Below, piece after piece: positions 1 through 8,904 of a stretch of DNA of 52,991 nucleotides (positions are counted from its first letter, which is position 1; every line of letters begins with the position of its first letter). The stretch lies in contig JBBDIM010000008.1 in NCBI GenBank assembly GCA_040880405.1, forward strand, positions 1-52,991, written 5' to 3'. The notes under the pieces are model-generated. The model worked only from the letters and a program-made list of their open reading frames with translations, did not search any database and was not told the origin of the DNA. This DNA is from JBBDIM01 sp040880405. GTDB taxonomy: Bacteria; Planctomycetota; Planctomycetia; Pirellulales; Pirellulaceae. The translations under genes were made by a program, and so were the position numbers.

Positions 1-292
1 GGGGCCGCCGCTGATTTTCTAATGGTACTCATCCCCGTTTCCTCCCCTCCCGGCCCTCGGGCAAATGGGGAACTTATTTATCTGTGGCTCCTTAAAATGC
101 TCGGGTAGGCAACGACACGATTAGATTCCAAATCGAAAACGAATGGAACGAGCGCGCTCCTGGCCCACGGCCCTGAAAAACCTAACGCTGAAAAACCATT
201 CGCTTGGGGCGGATTCTTCGACTAAATTGGGGACGTTGATGGCAACCTTTCGGCGATCATCCGCTCCCCAATATTTTACAGGACCCCACCCC
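1..292. other. Intergenic/leader, nothing identified
   Basis: No supported gene. The stretch leads into the DUF1080 gene at 293. An in-frame upstream ATG at 143 exists, but its extension (50 residues) is basic and unlike a secretion signal, so it is treated as untranslated. Confidence 0.5.
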
Positions 293-997
293 ATGAATCT
301 TCGCCTGGCTGCTTCCCTGTTTCTTGTGCTCGGTTTCGCCCTGCCTGCACTAGCCGACGAAAACCCCAATCAACTGACCGCCGACGAGAAGGAGCAAGGC
401 TTCGAATTGCTCTTCAATGGTGAGAACCTGGAGGGGTGGAAACATAGTGGCAACTGGAAGGTGGCTGGTGGCGTGATCGAGCGAACCGGTGGTGGCGGAG
501 ATTTGACCTACGAGGCGAAAAAGATTCCGGACGATTTCGAGCTGCGGTTTCACTGGAAGGTCGGCCCGGGGAGCAACAGCGGGGTGTACTACCGGCCGGG
601 CCAGTATGAGTACCAGATTCTCGATAACGAAAAGCATAACGACGGCAAAAATCCTCGCACCAGCGCCGCGTCGCTCTACTTCTGCGTCGCTCCCTCGAAG
701 GACGCGACCAAGCCGGTAGGCCAATGGAACACCGGCCGGATTGTCTGCCAAGGGACAGTCATCCAGCACTGGCTCAATGGCGAGAAGGTGCTGCACATGG
801 ATTACTCCGACCCCAAATGGGCCGAAGATGTCCAACGGCTAAGGGTTCGCGGAGCCAAACTGGCCGACCGCGGCGCAAACCTCCATCTGCAAGACCACGG
901 CGACCCAGTCTGGTACCGCGGCATCAAGCTACGCACGCTCGACGGCAAAGAAAAGCTCGACGCCACCCCGGTCACACCGGAAGGGACGAAGGAGTAG
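293..997 (+). CDS. Secreted DUF1080 protein (3-keto-disaccharide hydrolase fold)
   Basis: A 234-residue exported protein of the DUF1080 family (PF06439), a concanavalin-like beta-sandwich that planctomycetes carry in many copies; some members hydrolyse 3-keto-glycosides. The start at 293 gives a good signal peptide (MNLRLAASLFLVLGFALPALA), whereas the longer reading from 143 does not. Family signatures are visible: FNGENLEGW (41-49), SNSGVYYRP (94-102), QWNTGRI (144-150), HWLNGE (159-164) and a C-terminal LQDHGDPVWYR strand (199-209). It has a paralogue on the opposite strand at 3036-3788 sharing all these blocks. The substrate cannot be read from sequence; a periplasmic glycan role is inferred. 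No operon partner is evident downstream. Confidence 0.88.
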   Translation: MNLRLAASLFLVLGFALPALADENPNQLTADEKEQGFELLFNGENLEGWKHSGNWKVAGGVIERTGGGGDLTYEAKKIPDDFELRFHWKVGPGSNSGVYYRPGQYEYQILDNEKHNDGKNPRTSAASLYFCVAPSKDATKPVGQWNTGRIVCQGTVIQHWLNGEKVLHMDYSDPKWAEDVQRLRVRGAKLADRGANLHLQDHGDPVWYRGIKLRTLDGKEKLDATPVTPEGTKE

Positions 998-1306
998 CCG
1001 AGTTCGCGGCGACCGGACATTCGGCTAGAGGAACCCGAGACGGCGCCCGGACTTCCAGAAAGAGACAGGAACTCCTCGCACTTCACCGGGCAGCTCGCGC
1101 TGCTCCGCTATCATTCAAATCGCAATTGCAAATAGAAGCGGAAGGGCGCGAGCCCTCCGGTTTTTGGCGGGAAATTTCCCCAATGGCAACGCCGTCTAAT
1201 GGAACCGGAGATGGCGTCCGAACTTTGCTGAACAAGACATATTAACTCACGCTTCACCGGACGGCTCGCGCCGTTCCGCTCCTATTGATTGGGCATGGTA
1301 CCCAGC
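998..1306. repeat. Intergenic dispersed repeat, partly tandem
   Basis: No gene is supported here. Two related copies of about 88 bases sit at about 1026-1113 and 1197-1286, both running from a ggaacc start through a cgcacttcaccgg-type centre to a ctcgcg hairpin. The stretch at about 1161-1201 plus the start of the second copy recurs with few changes at about 37740-37836. This is a dispersed repeat family rather than coding sequence. Confidence 0.65.
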
Positions 1307-2107
1307 TTAGATTGCCCCTGCCTGAGCCAGTAGTTCGTCCCCGACTTGTTCGATCAGGTCGGGCTCGATTGGGGTTTCTTTTTCGTCGGCGGCTACCATG
1401 CTAACCAAGTCGGCCAAGGCTGCGACACGTCGGGCGACTGCTCCGCTGCGGCGGTGCAGCGTGGTGATCGCCTGTTGCGAAAAACCGGCGGCTTGGGCGG
1501 GAAAGGCCGCTTTCAGATACTGAGCGACGTCCGCTTCGCTCCACGGTTCCAGCTCAATCCGCAGGGCGGCCATTTCGCGGAGCTGGGGATCGAGCTTGGC
1601 CACTTGGTCCGGCGCCATCGCTAGAAACGTGGTTAGCCCGCATCCGTCCGGATTTCGCTGCCGGATGATTGTCCGCAACAGGGACACAACCTCAGCGGAT
1701 AGCTGCTCGGCATGATCGACGAGTAGCACAACGTGCCGCTGCTCTAGTTGATGGACCGCCAGTTGATCTTTGACCGAGAGCCATAGCTGGGGAGTCGATC
1801 GATTGCCCGCCATTGGACAACCAAGCTGCGAGGCGATCTCGATCAGCAGGTCTTCCGGGAAGGTCTGGCCAGAGCGAACCCGCACCGGGGTCGCGCCGCT
1901 CCGCTCCAGATGCTTGCCAAACCGAGCCAACAGCGTGCTTTTGCCACAACCGGCCAAACCGGTTACCAACGCGAGCGGCTCCCGCCGCTCNNNNNNNNNN
2001 CGCTCGACGACATAGGCCATCCGCTGCCAGGCTTCTTGGTAAGTCGGTGTTTCGATCAATGCTTGCATGCTTGCTTGCAACGGGTGGGTCGATTCCAGGC
2101 GACACAC
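1307..2107 (-). CDS. ExeA-like AAA ATPase (contains assembly gap)
   Basis: An AAA-type ATPase of the GspA/ExeA group (266 residues as written). Visible are Walker A GLAGCGKST (50-58), a Walker B-like strand HVVLLVDHAEQ, and a C-terminal helical lid with conserved LEPWSEADVAQYL. The family normally powers peptidoglycan remodelling or secretin assembly. This copy is short and lacks any peptidoglycan-binding extension, and no secretin gene is nearby, so its partner is unknown. Ten N at 1991-2000 interrupt the region just before Walker A. The reading frame is the same on both sides, so the gap size is probably nearly right, but four residues are unknown. The start is a GTG at 2107; an internal ATG giving MQALIETPTY is an alternative. 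Confidence 0.8.
   Translation of the reverse strand: MCRLESTHPLQASMQALIETPTYQEAWQRMAYVVEXXXXERREPLALVTGLAGCGKSTLLARFGKHLERSGATPVRVRSGQTFPEDLLIEIASQLGCPMAGNRSTPQLWLSVKDQLAVHQLEQRHVVLLVDHAEQLSAEVVSLLRTIIRQRNPDGCGLTTFLAMAPDQVAKLDPQLREMAALRIELEPWSEADVAQYLKAAFPAQAAGFSQQAITTLHRRSGAVARRVAALADLVSMVAADEKETPIEPDLIEQVGDELLAQAGAI
1991..2000. other. Assembly gap (10 N)
   Basis: Ten undetermined bases inside the ATPase gene, so the window comes from a scaffolded assembly. Confidence 0.99.
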
Positions 2108-2284
2108 GTGAATTGTCTCTCCGATGCTAGCACCGCGGACAGGCGATTCACGATATCCCTTTGCATCGGTAAAATCAGGGCCGTCACTTCACGCAAAGCG
2201 CAGCGCCGATTGATTTCACATTGGGCACCCTGCCTTTTCGTCGAATTCCCAAACACTCACACAGAGAGAGAGTACCCGTCCCCC

Positions 2285-2986
2285 ATGCCGGATCGCTATT
2301 TTTTGGAGTACGAACCGACTAGCGGTGTCGTCACGTTCGACGACAACGAGGCCAACCACCTGGCCAAGGTGATGCGGGCCAAGGTGGGTGACCAGGTGAC
2401 AGCCTTCGATGGCAAGGGGCTGGAGTACCAAGTGGAACTGACCGAGGTCTCTAAACGGTCGGTCCGCGGCCAGGTGGTGTCGGCGGAAGCGATCGACCGG
2501 GAACCGGCGCGGCGGCTGACTCTAGGAGTCGCGCTGCCCAAGGGGGAACGGCAACGGTGGCTGGTCGAGAAATGCGTGGAACTCGGAGTCACGCGGTTGG
2601 TCCCGCTGGTGACCGCCCACGGAGTCGCCCAGCCGGTCGAAAACGCCCTGGCCCGATTGCGGAAGTATGTGATCGAAGCGACCAAGCAGTGCGGGCGGAA
2701 CCGACTGATGGAAATCGGCCAGCCGCAAACCTGCGCGGTGATGACCGGGGAGGCCCCGGAAAGTGGCGCGCGGTGGCTGCTGCACCCCACGGCCGATAAC
2801 CAACTGTCGGAGGTCTCGCTCGATTGGCAAGACCTCACCGCGTTGATCGGTCCCGAAGGGGGGTTCTCCGAAGACGAAGTCAACCAGGCCCGAGAGCGGC
2901 ACTGGCAAATCGTCGACCTGGGGCCACGCATCCTCCGCGTGGAAACCGCGGCTGTGGCCATCGCGGCCCGCGTGAGTCTTGGTTAA
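2285..2986 (+). CDS. rsmE: 16S rRNA (uracil-1498-N3)-methyltransferase RsmE
   Basis: A SPOUT-class methyltransferase that uses S-adenosylmethionine to methylate N3 of U1498 in 16S rRNA. At 233 residues it has the usual family length. The N-terminal PUA-like part (1-70) is followed by the trefoil-knot domain. Conserved blocks are EKCVELGVTRLVPL (95-108), EATKQCGR (131-138), IGPEGGFSEDEV (188-199) and LGPRILRVETA (212-222), the last two forming the knot and cofactor pocket. The ATG at 2285 fits the family N-terminus; the reading frame is open further upstream but that part has no family similarity. It stands alone, convergent with the DUF1080 gene on the other side. Confidence 0.95.
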   Translation: MPDRYFLEYEPTSGVVTFDDNEANHLAKVMRAKVGDQVTAFDGKGLEYQVELTEVSKRSVRGQVVSAEAIDREPARRLTLGVALPKGERQRWLVEKCVELGVTRLVPLVTAHGVAQPVENALARLRKYVIEATKQCGRNRLMEIGQPQTCAVMTGEAPESGARWLLHPTADNQLSEVSLDWQDLTALIGPEGGFSEDEVNQARERHWQIVDLGPRILRVETAAVAIAARVSLG

Positions 2987-3035
2987 GGGGCACGCTAAGC
3001 TGGGCCGGAGGGACGTCGGCGGTCTCAGCGGGCAA

Positions 3036-3788
3036 TTACGATTTGGCCCGCTCCAGCATCCCCCGCACCCGGGCCTCTTCTTTTTTGAGGGCGGCTGGGG
3101 GGACAGGCATCGGTTCGAAGTTAGGATCGGGGGTTAGTTTCTCGTCGGCGGGAATCGTCCGCATCCGCAGGTTGCGGTACCAGACATCTTGGCCATGATC
3201 TTGCAGGTACAGCTTGCCCCCTCGGCCGGTCAGGTCACCGCCGCGGATGCTGAGCAGCTTAACCTGCTCGGCCCATTTGGGGTCGTTATAGTCGAACGAA
3301 AGGACGCGCTCTCCGTTGAGCCAATGCTCGATGACCGAGTCCTTGCAAATGATCTTCGCGGTGTTCCACTCGCCATACGGCTTCCCCGCTCGTTTGTTCG
3401 GTCCCATGCAGAAGAACAGAGAAGCCGCGGCCTGACGGGGATTCTCGCCGTAGGGGCTGTGCTCGTCGTCGAGCACCTGGTACTCGACCTGGCCTGGTCG
3501 GTAGTAGACGCCGCTGTTGCATCCCTTGGAGACCTTCCAGTCGAACCGCAATTCAAAATCGTCCGGCACCAGACCCGCGGTGTAGGTCAGGTTGCCCCCT
3601 TTTTTGACGCGGGCGAACACGCCGTCTTGAACCTCCCAGTTGCCACTCTGTTTCCAACCTGCGAAGCTTTTGCCGTCGAACAGCTCGACAAACCCCTGCT
3701 CTTTTTCCTCTGGCTCAATCGCCGTGGCGACGGTTGGGCAGGTCGACGACAGGAGGAAGCACACGGCGACCAGCGTGAAAATCTTCAT
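3036..3788 (-). CDS. Secreted DUF1080 protein (3-keto-disaccharide hydrolase fold), paralogue
   Basis: A 250-residue exported DUF1080 protein, paralogous to the gene at 293-997. The ATG at 3788 gives signal peptide MKIFTLVAVCFLLSSTCPTVATA; the upstream in-frame start adds 14 residues overlapping the previous gene and is less likely. Conserved blocks are LFDGKSFAGW (36-45), CNSGVYYRP (90-98), EWNTAKI (140-146), HWLNGE (155-160) and LQDHGQDVWYR (195-205). It differs from its paralogue by a longer charged C-terminus (about 215-250). It starts only 7 bases after the stop of the two-haem propeller protein, so the two are almost certainly co-transcribed and act in the same extracytoplasmic process, probably oxidation and cleavage of a carbohydrate (inference). 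Confidence 0.9.
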   Translation of the reverse strand: MKIFTLVAVCFLLSSTCPTVATAIEPEEKEQGFVELFDGKSFAGWKQSGNWEVQDGVFARVKKGGNLTYTAGLVPDDFELRFDWKVSKGCNSGVYYRPGQVEYQVLDDEHSPYGENPRQAAASLFFCMGPNKRAGKPYGEWNTAKIICKDSVIEHWLNGERVLSFDYNDPKWAEQVKLLSIRGGDLTGRGGKLYLQDHGQDVWYRNLRMRTIPADEKLTPDPNFEPMPVPPAALKKEEARVRGMLERAKS

Positions 3789-3795
3789 GATGAAC

Positions 3796-6609
3796 TCACT
3801 TGGCAGTGGGTGAAGTTTCTGATGGAACAATCGGGGCGGGGCCCGCTTCGAGGAAGCGCAGCAGGTCGAGGACCTCTTCCTTCGACAGGATATTCAGCAG
3901 TCCCTCCGGCATGGCGGAGGTTTTGGAGACCTGTTGGTCCTCGATTTCCGATTTGTCGATGATCATTAGGTCTTGCGGCATCAACAGGTTGGTGGCGACA
4001 TAGATCGCATCGTCATCCTCCTTGATAACATTCCCCACCACCACCTTGCCACTCTCCAACAGGAACTGCGAGGTTTGGTATTTCTCGTGGATCTCTAGCG
4101 CCGGCTCCATGATGTGACGCAGGAGTTTTTCGCCTTGGAACTTCTTCACCGATTCGACTAGGTCGGGCCCTAGTTCCGCACCATAACCGGAGACCGAATG
4201 GCATTGGAGGCATTGGGCCTTCAAGAAGGCCTGCCGACCACGGAGGATCGCGGCCGGATTAGTGGTTTCCCGGCTGACTCGCGGGCCCACCTCGGAAAAG
4301 TCTTCCATCGTCCATGGGTTCTGGACGGCCGGTGTCCGGGCCGCCTCGACTCGGGCGAACTCGGGGTCGGAGAGTTTTTCCATGTAGCCGACCAAATCCT
4401 TGATCTGCTTCTCGGTCAGGACTCCGCCGATCGGAGGCATCAGGTTCTCCGGGTAGCCCTCGACCAACAAGGCGTTAGGATCTTGGATCGAATGCCGCAG
4501 ATACTTTGCGTCCGCCTTGACCTCGAAGGATTTTCCCGTTTCCAGGTCGCGGACCTTCCGCTTGGAACCGGGCAGGTTCAAGAAGGTAGGGCCGACCAAT
4601 CGCGAGCCATCGAGACTATGGCACGAAGCACAGTAGTTTTGGTACAGCACCCGCCCCGCGTTGCCGGGGGAGAATTTAAAGTAGGGCGTTTCGGCAACCA
4701 AGGTTTTTCGGGGCGGGCTGCGGACATCCCCCGGTTTATCTTTTGGGATGCGATTAACCGTATACCACAGGTCACCAGTCCAAAGGGGCTGGCCACTTTC
4801 CGAGGGGAGCGACTCCGCCAGCCTCACATGGACGACTTCCCCCTCGATCATCTCCGGCAGTTCCAAAAAGACTTTCCGCCGGTCGGAAGAGACGCTCGCC
4901 GAGGCGACTTTGGTTTGGCGATAGCGGATTTTCGCCCCGCCGTAAGTCTGCGTTGCCTGATAGCCCCACTGGGTCACAAAGTAACTCTCGGGGGCCCAGC
5001 CAATTCCTTCGGCCAGTGGCATGCTGAACTCGATTTCCAAACCGTTGGATCGAATCCGAGCGGCCAACGGCTCGAACACCTCCTGCTCGGTATAACGAAT
5101 CCGCGTGAGCCCGCTGACCCTTTCGATGAAATCCCAATCCTTACCCCGCGCGATTCCCCCGGCGTACAGCTCACCCTCCGGCGTCAAGGTGAACCGGTGA
5201 AACAGGTGGTGGAATCCTTGCGAGAAAGGAAACACGGCCCCTTGCACCACTCCTTCAGACTCTTCCAGAAAGGCCCGCTGCAAGCCGCCGAAGGTTGCGT
5301 CACCAAACAATACATGCCCTGCGAAAGGGCCCCAACTTTCCGGCAGCGTGATCGGCTGAGTCGGCGAAGCGGCGATCTCTCCCTGGGGCAGCCAAACCGC
5401 CGGAGGTGTGGCCGTTGGTCGATCCAGCGGATGCCAGGGTGGGATGCTCCGAAACTGATAGAAAGCATCCTGCTCGACATGAATCAACTTGTTGGCCGGG
5501 AGCCATTCCCCTTGGTTATCGGTGACCAGAAGCGAGTCGCCTGGGCCAAGCCCCATGCCGTCTGGTGTTCGCAGGCCTCCGGCGATGAACTCGGTTTTGC
5601 CATTATCGATATCGACCTCAACCACACTGCCACGCAGCGGTGCCTGGTAGTTATCCTTGCCTCGCTGGGACATCCCAACGCTGCTGGAAAAGTACAGTTT
5701 GGAATCGCGGATCACCGCCCCAAACAGGTACTCGTGGTAGTCGAGCGTGCTATCCCAGTCGTGCGAGAGACAGCGGTAGGTCTCGAACTTACCGTCTCCA
5801 TCCTCGTCGATCAGCTCGGTCGCTTGGTTCTTTTCGGTCACAAAAATCCGGTCGCCGGAGATCGCCAATCCCATCGGCTCGGACAGCCCTTGGGCGATCA
5901 AGCGAAACGGCGGAAGGCCGCTGTCGGAAACGGCGTCGAGATCCAGCGAGAACAGGTCCCCTTCCCACGTGGTGAACCACAACTCCCGAGGGCTTCGCAT
6001 CGCCATCCCGGTCACGCGCATGGGGCTGCTGTCCTTTCCGCGGAGGTCGAGCGCCTCTAGCGCCGGGTGACGACCACTCAGCTTCCGCCCAAACCCAGGG
6101 GTTGCGTCCGGGACGGCGGGGTCTTCCAGGTTGGTCACCAGCGACAGGTTGCCAGCCGTCTTCCCTTCCACAATCAGCCTGCGAAACTTCACCGGCTCAG
6201 GATACTTGGTTCCGGAGGGAGGAACCAATTGCACCAAGATCGGCAACCCAGCGCGGACGCGAAAGGTGCCGAGCTTGGCCTGGCTCCACTGGCCGTCGCG
6301 TGTCGGCTCGACATCCCAGAACCGATCCGCCCCATCGAACGAAAGCTGATACGCCTGATTCAGCGGCCGCGTGGAGGTGTACTCGACCGAGACGGTGACC
6401 TCTTCCTCCCGGTCCGCTTGCACGTACCAGCCAATGATCGCGCCGCGTCCCTTGGTGATCTCCAGGACGTCGTCGTTCCACTTATTTGGCCCCTTGGAGA
6501 AGATCGCCTTCGCGGGCAGGTCGAGAGACCGGCTCGGCTCGGCCGCTTGGCAAACGCCGCAGCCAGTAAGCAACAAAATCAGGCAGTAATTCATCCGGTG
6601 GCGAGTCAT
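3796..6609 (-). CDS. PVC-type propeller / di-haem cytochrome c lipoprotein
   Basis: A 937-residue extracytoplasmic protein of the large planctomycete propeller-plus-cytochrome family. The N-terminus MNYCLILLLTGC carries a lipobox with Cys17 (numbering from the ATG at 6609), so it is probably a lipoprotein. After a beta-sandwich-like region (about 30-155) comes a glucose/sorbosone-dehydrogenase-like beta-propeller (about 170-560), with repeated blocks such as LSEPMGLAISGDRIFVTEKN and GLRTPDGMGLGPGDSLLVTDN. Two c-type haem sites follow: CASCH (660-664) and CLQCH (800-804). It probably oxidises a sugar or alcohol and passes electrons through its own haems; the substrate is not readable. It is preceded by the small exported protein at 6664-7275 and followed after 7 bases by DUF1080, forming a three-gene operon. 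Confidence 0.88.
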   Translation of the reverse strand: MTRHRMNYCLILLLTGCGVCQAAEPSRSLDLPAKAIFSKGPNKWNDDVLEITKGRGAIIGWYVQADREEEVTVSVEYTSTRPLNQAYQLSFDGADRFWDVEPTRDGQWSQAKLGTFRVRAGLPILVQLVPPSGTKYPEPVKFRRLIVEGKTAGNLSLVTNLEDPAVPDATPGFGRKLSGRHPALEALDLRGKDSSPMRVTGMAMRSPRELWFTTWEGDLFSLDLDAVSDSGLPPFRLIAQGLSEPMGLAISGDRIFVTEKNQATELIDEDGDGKFETYRCLSHDWDSTLDYHEYLFGAVIRDSKLYFSSSVGMSQRGKDNYQAPLRGSVVEVDIDNGKTEFIAGGLRTPDGMGLGPGDSLLVTDNQGEWLPANKLIHVEQDAFYQFRSIPPWHPLDRPTATPPAVWLPQGEIAASPTQPITLPESWGPFAGHVLFGDATFGGLQRAFLEESEGVVQGAVFPFSQGFHHLFHRFTLTPEGELYAGGIARGKDWDFIERVSGLTRIRYTEQEVFEPLAARIRSNGLEIEFSMPLAEGIGWAPESYFVTQWGYQATQTYGGAKIRYRQTKVASASVSSDRRKVFLELPEMIEGEVVHVRLAESLPSESGQPLWTGDLWYTVNRIPKDKPGDVRSPPRKTLVAETPYFKFSPGNAGRVLYQNYCASCHSLDGSRLVGPTFLNLPGSKRKVRDLETGKSFEVKADAKYLRHSIQDPNALLVEGYPENLMPPIGGVLTEKQIKDLVGYMEKLSDPEFARVEAARTPAVQNPWTMEDFSEVGPRVSRETTNPAAILRGRQAFLKAQCLQCHSVSGYGAELGPDLVESVKKFQGEKLLRHIMEPALEIHEKYQTSQFLLESGKVVVGNVIKEDDDAIYVATNLLMPQDLMIIDKSEIEDQQVSKTSAMPEGLLNILSKEEVLDLLRFLEAGPAPIVPSETSPTAK

Positions 6610-6663
6610 TGAAGAGAGCCTTTTCGATGGGTGCTCGGCGAGGCGCTGATGGCGAGTGGGCGA

Positions 6664-7275
6664 TTAGCGGGTGGTGAGTTGATACCACTGGGCATCGACC
6701 AGACTTGTGGCATCGGTTCCGTCCGCGGACTTGAGCTGCCAGCCTTTGTGAGCCGGAGTTGGAAGCAACAGTTGCGAACCCGCCGGGAGAGCTGCGACTT
6801 GAATTTCTCGCGTCACGGGGTTTTCAGCGGTCAGCGGCACTCGTTCGCGGAGCGTCACGACATCGGATTGGTGCGTCAATTCCCACCGCAGTTCGAAGTA
6901 CTTCTCCCGCTGCGTGCAGCCGAGGTAGCGGCTCGCCAGCGGAGAGGTTTTGCCACCCCGTCGCAGCTTCCAGGTCTCGTCCGATTTATCCTCGTACAAC
7001 GCCTTCCCAACCGACCGCATCACGAACCCGGACGCCTTAAGCCCCGCCTTACCCCGCGGTGCCTGCCACGCCTTGTACAGCGTGGCCCGGGGGAGATCAT
7101 AACCGAGCCAAAAATCCTCCCCCTGCCGAATCGAGATCGACCGCGGCAGATGGTCAAGGCTGTAACGGTTGATTTGCTCGCGGTCGAACGGCAAATCTTG
7201 GGGGCTCACCTCTTCAGCGCGAGCGCCGCTTACGCAGGCGAGCCCGAAAAGGATGGAAAGGATGAAGCGTGGCAT
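6664..7275 (-). CDS. Exported protein of unknown function, operon with haem protein
   Basis: A 203-residue protein I cannot name with confidence. From the ATG at 7275 it has a clear signal peptide (MPRFILSILFGLACVSGARA). The mature part is beta-rich, with features such as RQGEDFWLGYDLPRATLYKAW and SRYLGCTQREKYFELRWEL. This resembles modules found next to or fused with planctomycete cytochrome c proteins, but that resemblance is from memory of the family style and not verified. An alternative start is the ATG at 7287, four codons upstream. The gene lies 54 bases upstream of the two-haem propeller gene on the same strand and is probably its operon leader. Confidence 0.7.
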   Translation of the reverse strand: MPRFILSILFGLACVSGARAEEVSPQDLPFDREQINRYSLDHLPRSISIRQGEDFWLGYDLPRATLYKAWQAPRGKAGLKASGFVMRSVGKALYEDKSDETWKLRRGGKTSPLASRYLGCTQREKYFELRWELTHQSDVVTLRERVPLTAENPVTREIQVAALPAGSQLLLPTPAHKGWQLKSADGTDATSLVDAQWYQLTTR

Positions 7276-7719
7276 GGGGATGTCCATCGAAGAAGATGCG
7301 ATGCGGAAGTTTTTCAGGCGGGTAAACTTGCGGGGGAGTTGTGAAGGGGAAGACAGACACGTTGCCATCGCTCAGCACCGGCAGGGGCGGCTCCCAGCGA
7401 CTACGTGAGCCCCAGCGGGGCTTAAGAATTTATGATAATCGCTTTGCCAGGGGATTGCGCTGGGCTGTCAAAAATTCGGTCTGGCGGTGGTTTTGTTTGC
7501 GCGGGTTTTGCTCCTGAGGTGAAGCGGGTAAGCACTTCTCCCACGCTTTTGCAAGCGTAGCTACGGCGAAATCTTGAGGTAGCTACGGTCGCAAGACCGT
7601 GGGAGACCTGTAGGTTGGGTGTAGGCTGTGAAAGGTATAAAATCAGCCCCTTAAAAACCTGTGTCAAGTTCGAATCTTTGACAGCCCAGGATTGCGCCCT
7701 TGGCTCTTACATAGCGCCC
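7276..7719. repeat. Intergenic region with dispersed two-module repeat
   Basis: No gene is seen. At 7516-7563 and 7579-7604 lie two modules that recur at about 45383-45430 and 45459-45485 in the opposite strand sense and with the module order exchanged. Each module contains a small hairpin (acgcttttgcaagcgt; acggtcgcaagaccgt). The rest, 7276-7515 and 7605-7719, shows nothing recognisable. Confidence 0.65.
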
Positions 7720-8649
7720 CTACCGGGGCGATCCTCGATCCTCGCTGGCGTGCAAGGAATGCACCATCTTCACGTTGGCGACGATCTTTTGTCGCCACGC
7801 CTCGGCCTCTTCCTCGCTGTACTGATAAAAGCCGCGACCATTGGCAATCCCCAGGGCACCGCTGTCGACTAACTCGCGCATGAGTGGTGGGACTTCGGTC
7901 GCTTGGCTCAGTTCCGGCAGCAGCCGGGCCATCGCCTCGGCGTAGGCCGGCAGGCCGGTCAGGTCCATCCAGCGGAACGGGCCGGCGACATTCGCCCAAA
8001 TCGAGAACCCGGCAATAAAGGTCCGATCGATCGTTTCGACATCGGCGACCCCGTTTTCCAGCATCCAAAAGGCCTCGCGATACATCGCGTACGCCAACCG
8101 ATTGACGATGAAGCCCGGCACATCCCGCAGGACAATTGTCGGATCTTTCCCGACCATTCGCCCTAAGGCCGCGGCCGACTCAGCGGTCTCTGCACTGGTT
8201 TCGTCCCCCCGGATGATCTCCAGGAATTGCGTCAAGTGACACGGTTCGGCCCAGTGCATTCCGACGATCCGCTCCGGGTGCTTCATCCCTTGTTGAAGCA
8301 GTGTGATCGGCAAGGCCGAGGTGTTGCTGGCGATGGGCGTTTCCGGCCGGACGACCTCTTCTAAGGAAGCGATTATCTTCCGCTTGAGCGCAAGTTCCTC
8401 CGGCAGGTTCTCGATCACGAAATCGCAATCGGCCAGCGAGGTGAGATCCGTGGCCTCTTCAAACAACGGCTGCCAATCGGACGAATTGCCTAGCTGGGCC
8501 AAACCCGCCTCAATTTGAGTTTTGGCCTGGGCGAAACTTTCGGGGCGAATATCCAACCCAATCGTGCGAATGCCATGAGCCACCAAAGCGGTGCAGATGC
8601 CCCGGCCCATGATCCCCAACCCAATAATGCCGACACGGTTATATTTCAT
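7720..8649 (-). CDS. 3-hydroxyacyl-CoA dehydrogenase-family NAD-dependent oxidoreductase
   Basis: A 309-residue protein with the two-domain architecture of the 3-hydroxybutyryl-CoA dehydrogenase family. The N-terminal Rossmann domain has GLGIMGRG (10-17) and Asp33 at the end of beta-2, which selects NAD. Active-site blocks are ENLPE (80-84), SNTSALP (108-114) and MHWAEP (131-136, with the catalytic His132), followed by DVPGFIVNR (176-184) leading into the helical C-terminal domain. In the canonical enzyme the His block reads GxHFFNP, so this is a divergent member, perhaps acting on a free hydroxy acid (as L-gulonate or carnitine dehydrogenases of the fold do). It is the last gene of the catabolic operon, separated from the amidohydrolase by 255 bases containing a large palindrome. 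Confidence 0.88.
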   Translation of the reverse strand: MKYNRVGIIGLGIMGRGICTALVAHGIRTIGLDIRPESFAQAKTQIEAGLAQLGNSSDWQPLFEEATDLTSLADCDFVIENLPEELALKRKIIASLEEVVRPETPIASNTSALPITLLQQGMKHPERIVGMHWAEPCHLTQFLEIIRGDETSAETAESAAALGRMVGKDPTIVLRDVPGFIVNRLAYAMYREAFWMLENGVADVETIDRTFIAGFSIWANVAGPFRWMDLTGLPAYAEAMARLLPELSQATEVPPLMRELVDSGALGIANGRGFYQYSEEEAEAWRQKIVANVKMVHSLHASEDRGSPR

Positions 8650-8691
8650 GACTTGCGATTCCTAGTAAGATCGGGCCGAGCTCAACTTCCG

Positions 8692-8866
8692 TTTTTTAGC
8701 CACAGAGCACACAGAGGGAGCGCTGAGGAACGTGTCATTTTGCATTCTCCAATTTCCATTACTCATTAATCATTCCGTTCGTCGGAAAAAATGATTAATG
8801 AGTAATGAAGGATGAAAAATTCAAAATGTCGTCTCTCTGTGACCTCTGTGTGCTCTGTGGCTAAAT
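8692..8866. repeat. Nested imperfect palindrome (MITE-like)
   Basis: A 175-base near-palindrome between two genes of the same strand. The outer arms are 8692-8718 and 8843-8866 (ttttttagccacagagcaca against its complement). The inner arms are 8757-8774 and 8790-8807 (cattactcattaatcatt), perfectly complementary. The sequence between outer and inner arms also pairs imperfectly. The size, AT-rich core and lack of coding potential suggest a non-autonomous mobile element. It interrupts an otherwise tightly packed operon. Confidence 0.8.
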
Positions 8867-8904
8867 CTTTTTTTAATAGAGGCTTGAGGTTATGAATCTC
8901 GCCG

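Noticed and set aside
1307..2107. Part of a type II secretion system
   Set aside because: ExeA-like ATPases are named after it, but no secretin, pseudopilin or other gsp gene is nearby.
4198..6060. A 620-codon open frame on the plus strand
   Set aside because: It lies entirely antisense to the two-haem propeller gene, whose haem motifs and propeller blocks are unmistakable; the antisense frame has no family features.
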